From: Pseudomonas phenolilytica
GTDB taxonomy: Bacteria > Pseudomonadota > Gammaproteobacteria > Pseudomonadales > Pseudomonadaceae
DNA: 64,000 nucleotides
Assembly: GCF_021432765.1 (NCBI RefSeq)
Contig: NZ_CP058908.1
Location: 1,752,001-1,816,000 of the forward strand
Direction: 5' to 3'
The translations under genes and the position numbers were made by a program. The notes beneath the pieces are model-generated. The model was given only the letters and a program-made list of their open reading frames with translations. It had not been told where the DNA came from and searched no databases. Of this stretch, positions 60,438 to 64,000 are shown one piece after another. Within the stretch, counting starts at the first letter, position 1. Each line of letters opens with the position of its first letter.

Positions 60438-61367
60438 ATGCCTGCAAGTTCCAGACGCCTGCGCCTGATCGGCGGCGTGCGCCCGCAAATGTGGATCGCC
60501 GGGCTGCTTCTGCTCTGCGGTTATGTGAGCACCACCTTTCACCTCGACGAGCGTCTGTTCTTTTCCCTGAGTACCGCCTGGCACGAAAGTCGGTTGAGCG
60601 AACGCAGCCTCTGGCTGCCGGAATACCGCGTGCGCACCGAGGCGGCGCCGGTAACCGGCGTGGCGAACAATCTGTCCGGTCTCACCTACGATGAGCAGCG
60701 CGACCAGCTCTGGGCGGTCGTCAACAATCCGGAGGAACTGCTCGCCCTGGATACCGACGGTCGCCTGCTAGCGCGCTACCGACTCGAGGGGTTCAGCGAT
60801 GTCGAAGGTGTGACCTACCTCGGTGACGACCTGCTGGTGATGGCCGAGGAACGCAACCAGACGCTGGTCGTCGTGCCGCTGCCGACCGCGGCCGGGCCGT
60901 TGCAGCGCGCGGACTACCAGGCGATCAGCCTCTCTCTGCACGCACCGGGCAACAGCGGCTTCGAAGGCGTCGGTTACGATCGCGCCGGCGATCGGCTATT
61001 CGTGGTCAAGGAGCACTCGCCGCGCAAGCTCTACGAGATCCACGGCCTCAAGCGCAGCCTGGGCGGCACGATGGAGCTGAAGATCATCGACCGCGAGGCG
61101 TGGATCGAGGACAAGGACATGGCCAGCGACCTGGCTTCGGTGCATTTCGACGAGCGCACCGGGAACCTGGTGCTGCTCAGCGACGAAGCGAGGATGATGC
61201 TCGAGCTGGATGGCCAGGGACGGATGGTCAGCTTCCGCTCGCTGTGGAGCGGTTTTGCCGGACTGGAGCGCAGCGTGCCGCAGGCGGAGGGCATGACCTT
61301 CGACGCGCGCGGCAATCTCTATCTGGTCAGCGAGCCGAACCTGTTCTACGCCTTCGACCGCGACTGA
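60438..61367 (+). CDS. SdiA-regulated family protein (beta-propeller type)
   Basis: 309-aa protein with an N-terminal transmembrane anchor (about 18-32) and a periplasmic SdiA-regulated domain (PF06977-like). Motifs are NLSGLTYDEQRDQLWAV and NSGFEGVGYDRAGDRLFVV, with repeating blades. Function is unknown; the E. coli homologue is named for response to the quorum regulator SdiA. ATG 60438 follows GAGAGCC. It converges with the YdcZ gene. Confidence 0.85.
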   Translation: MPASSRRLRLIGGVRPQMWIAGLLLLCGYVSTTFHLDERLFFSLSTAWHESRLSERSLWLPEYRVRTEAAPVTGVANNLSGLTYDEQRDQLWAVVNNPEELLALDTDGRLLARYRLEGFSDVEGVTYLGDDLLVMAEERNQTLVVVPLPTAAGPLQRADYQAISLSLHAPGNSGFEGVGYDRAGDRLFVVKEHSPRKLYEIHGLKRSLGGTMELKIIDREAWIEDKDMASDLASVHFDERTGNLVLLSDEARMMLELDGQGRMVSFRSLWSGFAGLERSVPQAEGMTFDARGNLYLVSEPNLFYAFDRD

Positions 61368-61373
61368 TTGGCG

Positions 61374-61823
61374 TCAGCTGCGGCGGATCAGCCAGACGCC
61401 GACGACGATCAGCAGCAGGCCGGCGACTTTGCCAGGGCTGAGCGGCGCCGGGCGAAAGCCCGCCCAGCCGAAGTGATCCAGCAGCAGCGCCATGCACAGC
61501 TGCCCGGCCAGCACCAGCGCCATGAACAGCAACGCGCCGGTACGCGGCGCGGCAAACGCGGCGGTGGCGATGAAGAACGCGCCTAGCAGGCCGCCGCTCC
61601 AGTGCCACCAGTTCAGGCTTTTCAGCGTCTGCAGCGCCGGCAGGTCGCGCTGCGCCGCGACCACGCAAAGCAACGCCAGCGTACCCACGGCGAACGACAG
61701 CAGGGCGGCGCCCATCACGCTGGCCAACTGGCGCGCCAGCTGTCCGTTGATCCCTGCCTGCAACGGCATGAAGGCTCCGGCAACGAAAGGCAGGGCGAGC
61801 AACCACCAGGCTACAGCAGGCAT
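61374..61823 (-). CDS. YdcZ/DUF606 small multidrug-transporter-like protein
   Basis: 149-aa membrane protein with five helices in the DMT superfamily, DUF606 group. It opens with AGAFMPLQAGINGQLARQL and ends GLLLIVVGVWLIRRS, typical blocks. It may be a half-transporter that dimerises. GGAGAT precedes ATG 61823. Confidence 0.85.
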   Translation of the reverse strand: MPAVAWWLLALPFVAGAFMPLQAGINGQLARQLASVMGAALLSFAVGTLALLCVVAAQRDLPALQTLKSLNWWHWSGGLLGAFFIATAAFAAPRTGALLFMALVLAGQLCMALLLDHFGWAGFRPAPLSPGKVAGLLLIVVGVWLIRRS

Positions 61824-61910
61824 GCAGCGTATCTCCGCGGATAAAAAGGGGCGGCAGTATGGGCAGTCCGACGCGGGCTGGCCAGGGGGACGCTATCGGC
61901 GATGCGCCGC

Positions 61911-62471
61911 TCAGCGCGGCGGATAGTGCGCCAGCAGCTGGGCCACGGTTTCGCGCAGCATGCGTTCGCGCTCGGCAGGCGTTCCGGCGCTCCTCGGCAG
62001 GATTCGCTCGGTACTGCCGCGCCAGACCAGCTTGCCGTCGGCGGCGTCGTAGAAGTCGATCTGCAGCGTGCCGACCTGATAGTCCACGGTGCGCGTATCG
62101 GCATAGATCGGGGCGCCCCAGAAACCGGGCCAGGCCCCGCCCCAGGCGCCGCCGGACATGCTGGTGTAAGTCTGCGTGCGTTGTTCGACGATCAACCAGG
62201 CCTGCACCAGCACCTGCGCCGGCGCGCTGGCGGTCGCCGGACGCAGCCCGCGCTGCTCGAGCTGCTCGGCAAGGGCATTGCGCACGCGCTGTTCGGTGAG
62301 ATCGCTGCGAATGCGCGGGTCATCCGGACGGTACTGAAGCGCCGGTTCCTTCCAGCCCCAGTTGCGATAGCGGCTGAAGTCGCGGTCGGGATCGAAGTCG
62401 CGCTGCAACGGCGCGCTCTGGCAGGCGACAAGCAGGACCAGCAGTGGAATCAGCAGCAGATGGCGGTACAT
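61911..62471 (-). CDS. DUF4136 lipoprotein, copy 1
   Basis: 186-aa predicted lipoprotein with lipobox LLVAC (Cys about 18). The DUF4136 domain shows DFDPDRDFSRYRNWGW near the start and LQIDFYDAADGKLVWRGS later, and it ends LLAHYPPR. The residue after Cys is Gln, so outer-membrane sorting is expected. CGGAG lies before ATG 62471. It follows a paralogue by 88 bases. Confidence 0.85.
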   Translation of the reverse strand: MYRHLLLIPLLVLLVACQSAPLQRDFDPDRDFSRYRNWGWKEPALQYRPDDPRIRSDLTEQRVRNALAEQLEQRGLRPATASAPAQVLVQAWLIVEQRTQTYTSMSGGAWGGAWPGFWGAPIYADTRTVDYQVGTLQIDFYDAADGKLVWRGSTERILPRSAGTPAERERMLRETVAQLLAHYPPR

Positions 62472-62559
62472 GAGCGGTCTCCGATGCGGCATATGTTTGA
62501 GTGTATGCCCGCGCGCGCTGGTTGGTGTGCGAGCGCGTGCCGCGCTGCCGGCCAATGGC

Positions 62560-63165
62560 TCAGCGCGGCGGATAGTCCGCCAGTGCGCGGTCTACAGCCT
62601 CGCGCAGGGCGTCACGCAGCTGGCTGCGGTCGCCACCCTGGCGTGCCTGCGCCTGGTTGCTCCAGACCACGGCGGCGCGGCGCGGATCGAACAGTTCGAG
62701 GTGTACCACCAGTACGGTTTCCTCGTAGGTCCGCACCAGCGGCGCATGCCCCCACATGCCGTAGTCGCTGCCGTAACGGCCGCGGCCGTAGTAGCTGCCG
62801 TAGTCGTCGTAGACCTGCCGCAGGCGGGTCTCGCTGCGCACCTGGGCGGCGATCTGCAGGTCGGCCGCACCGCCTGGCGCGGCCGGGCGCAGGCCGTGCT
62901 GATCGAGCGCGCTGGCGACGATCTCCTGCAGTTCTTCGGGCGTCAACGAGCCGGTGCCGGCCGGCGGGTTGCGCCAGCTCCAGGTGCGATAGCTGGAGAA
63001 CTCCACAGGTGCTGCCGGATAGGCGCTGCGGTCGGGTGTGGCGGCGCCGGCCGGCGGCGCCGCCGGGACGGGTGCGGCCGTGCTGGTGTAGGGGTTGTCG
63101 TGCTGGCAGGCGCTCAGGCCCAGCGTCAGCAGACAGAGCGTGAGGCGTGCGAACGAGCGTGCCAT
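62560..63165 (-). CDS. DUF4136 lipoprotein, copy 2
   Basis: 201-aa paralogue of the next gene, with lipobox GLSAC (Cys20) and an extra Pro/Ala-rich linker (about 25-50). The domain contains SSYRTWSWRNPP and VHLELFDPRRAAVVWSN and ends ALADYPPR, the same ending as its partner. A Tyr/Gly-rich loop (YGSYYGRGRYGSDYG) is notable. GAGGAGG precedes ATG 63165. Confidence 0.85.
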   Translation of the reverse strand: MARSFARLTLCLLTLGLSACQHDNPYTSTAAPVPAAPPAGAATPDRSAYPAAPVEFSSYRTWSWRNPPAGTGSLTPEELQEIVASALDQHGLRPAAPGGAADLQIAAQVRSETRLRQVYDDYGSYYGRGRYGSDYGMWGHAPLVRTYEETVLVVHLELFDPRRAAVVWSNQAQARQGGDRSQLRDALREAVDRALADYPPR

Positions 63166-63181
63166 GAATACCTCCTCGCCG

Positions 63182-63931
63182 TCAGCGCGGTCGGCACAGC
63201 CAGTGCAGGTAGCGCCCGAGACCGGCGAAGGTCGGGTGACGCCGGTAGGCCAGCTCCATCTCCAGCAGCTCGGCCGGCTCGGTGCGCGCCTGGAATTCGG
63301 GCGGCATGTAGTCGTGGAACACGCGCACGCCGCTCCTGTGTTCGACCTGCCATAACGGGGCGAGTTGCGTCGCCAGCTCGCGCGGATCGAGCGGCTGCTG
63401 CGGGGTCAGGCTCTGCCGTTCGCCGGCGAACGATTGCGCGCGCAGCTTCTTGAAATGTCCCTTGAGCAGGTTGCGGTAGATCAGTGCGTCGCGGTTGTAG
63501 AACGCCAGTGACAGCCAGCCATCGCTGGCGGTCAGGCGATGCAGCAGCGGCAGGATCGCCTGCGGCTCTGCGAGCCACTCCAATACCGCGTGGCAGATCA
63601 CCAGATCGAAGCGGCCGTCGACGAGTGTCTCGACTTCCTGCCAGGGCGCCTGAATGAACAAGGCGTGCTGGCCGGCTTCGGCGAAGCGCGCCCGCGCGCC
63701 CTCGAGCATCGGCGCCGCGGGCTCGGCGAGCGAAACGTCATGCCCCTGCTGCGCCAGCCAGAGGCTCATGTGGCCGAGTCCGGCGCCGATGTCAAGCACG
63801 CGCAGCGGGCGCGGCGCCAGCACCTCGGCCAGATCGGCCTGCAGCACGGCGAGGCGGATCGCCCCCTTGGCGCCGCCGTAGATCTTCTCGGCGAAGCGCG
63901 CGGCGAGCTCGTCGAAGTGGCGATCGCTCAT
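63182..63931 (-). CDS. cmoM: tRNA 5-carboxymethoxyuridine methyltransferase CmoM
   Basis: 249-aa SAM-dependent methyltransferase (formerly SmtA) that makes the methyl ester of wobble cmo5U. Features are FAEKIYGGAKGAIRLAVLQADL, the SAM site VLDIGAGLGHMSLWLA, and DLVICHAVLEWL. The ATG overlaps the upstream gene's stop (ATGA). It lies 16 bases before the DUF4136 pair on the same strand, so they may share transcription. Confidence 0.93.
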   Translation of the reverse strand: MSDRHFDELAARFAEKIYGGAKGAIRLAVLQADLAEVLAPRPLRVLDIGAGLGHMSLWLAQQGHDVSLAEPAAPMLEGARARFAEAGQHALFIQAPWQEVETLVDGRFDLVICHAVLEWLAEPQAILPLLHRLTASDGWLSLAFYNRDALIYRNLLKGHFKKLRAQSFAGERQSLTPQQPLDPRELATQLAPLWQVEHRSGVRVFHDYMPPEFQARTEPAELLEMELAYRRHPTFAGLGRYLHWLCRPR

Positions 63932-64000
63932 CGGGCAAAGCGCCTCTCGTTGTCGGCCAGCTTGCTCAGCAGTGCCTGCTCCATGTCGATGCCCAGCTCG
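63928..64000 (-). CDS. MazG-like nucleotide pyrophosphohydrolase (3' end only)
   Basis: Only the last 23 residues are in the window, ELGIDMEQALLSKLADNERR then FAR and stop. This resembles the C-terminus of short MazG/RS21-C6-type pyrophosphohydrolases (LG-D-x5-KL-DNERRF), which hydrolyse non-canonical dNTPs. It overlaps cmoM by four bases. The call rests on a short segment. Confidence 0.55.
   Translation of the reverse strand, partial: ELGIDMEQALLSKLADNERRFAR

Overview
The window is a stretch of GC-rich (roughly 63-65 % by eye) gamma-proteobacterial chromosome. Gene content and order look like a Pseudomonas/Stutzerimonas species, probably of the stutzeri group. From memory, large blocks follow the P. 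aeruginosa PAO1 order around PA4548-PA4615: fimT-fimU-pilVWXY1-E, ispH-fkpB-lspA-ileS-ribF-murJ, rpsT, proB-obg-rpmA-rplU, ispB, fklB, a Lon-like protease, ccpA, gdhA, ettA, glyA, yjiA-ybdD-cstA, mapZ, radA and mscL. No prophage, IS element, CRISPR array, rRNA or tRNA gene was found.

Layout. 1-7.1 kb: a three-domain cytochrome b561/flavin reductase/ferredoxin fusion, trmA, a purine permease, a DJ-1/YajL protein, rlmG and fpr. 7.1-12.2 kb: gdhA with an upstream NtrC-type site, ettA and glyA. 12.3-18 kb: the carbon-starvation/pyruvate-transport operon cstA-ybdD-yjiA, divergent from a Cache-domain histidine kinase and a LuxR-type response regulator, with a repeated TACGTAG motif in the shared intergenic region. 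18-21.9 kb: a methyltransferase-like membrane protein, the c-di-GMP receptor MapZ, radA, a CopD-like protein, a cysteine-tailed YdcH-like protein and mscL.

21.9-28.8 kb: the most distinctive block. It is a nitric-oxide reductase operon (cupin, 36-aa membrane protein, norC, norB, norQ, norD) in which NorC carries a second cytochrome c domain. It lies beside a di-heme cytochrome c peroxidase preceded by an ANR/DNR-type box. Together they form an anaerobic NO/H2O2-reduction island. It sits between mscL and the Lon-like protease, away from the usual nir-nos context.

29-46.6 kb: conserved housekeeping genes, namely a Lon-like protease, yqhA, fklB, a Fur-box-preceded small protein, ispB, rplU-rpmA-obg-proB-creA, rpsT, murJ and ribF-ileS-lspA-fkpB-ispH. 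46.7-54.2 kb: the minor-pilin operon fimU-pilV-pilW-pilX-pilY1-pilE plus fimT. It has visibly lower GC in pilY1/X/W and no pilY2. 54.3-64 kb: thiO, a SUI1 protein, speA, a MATE exporter, small membrane proteins, two tandem DUF4136 lipoproteins, cmoM and the end of a MazG-like gene.

A family of short palindromes beginning GTAGGGTGGA occurs at four places, twice as an inverted doublet (REPIN-like). The leading candidate for an under-described system is the nor operon with its di-heme NorC, TTG-initiated small membrane protein and cupin.
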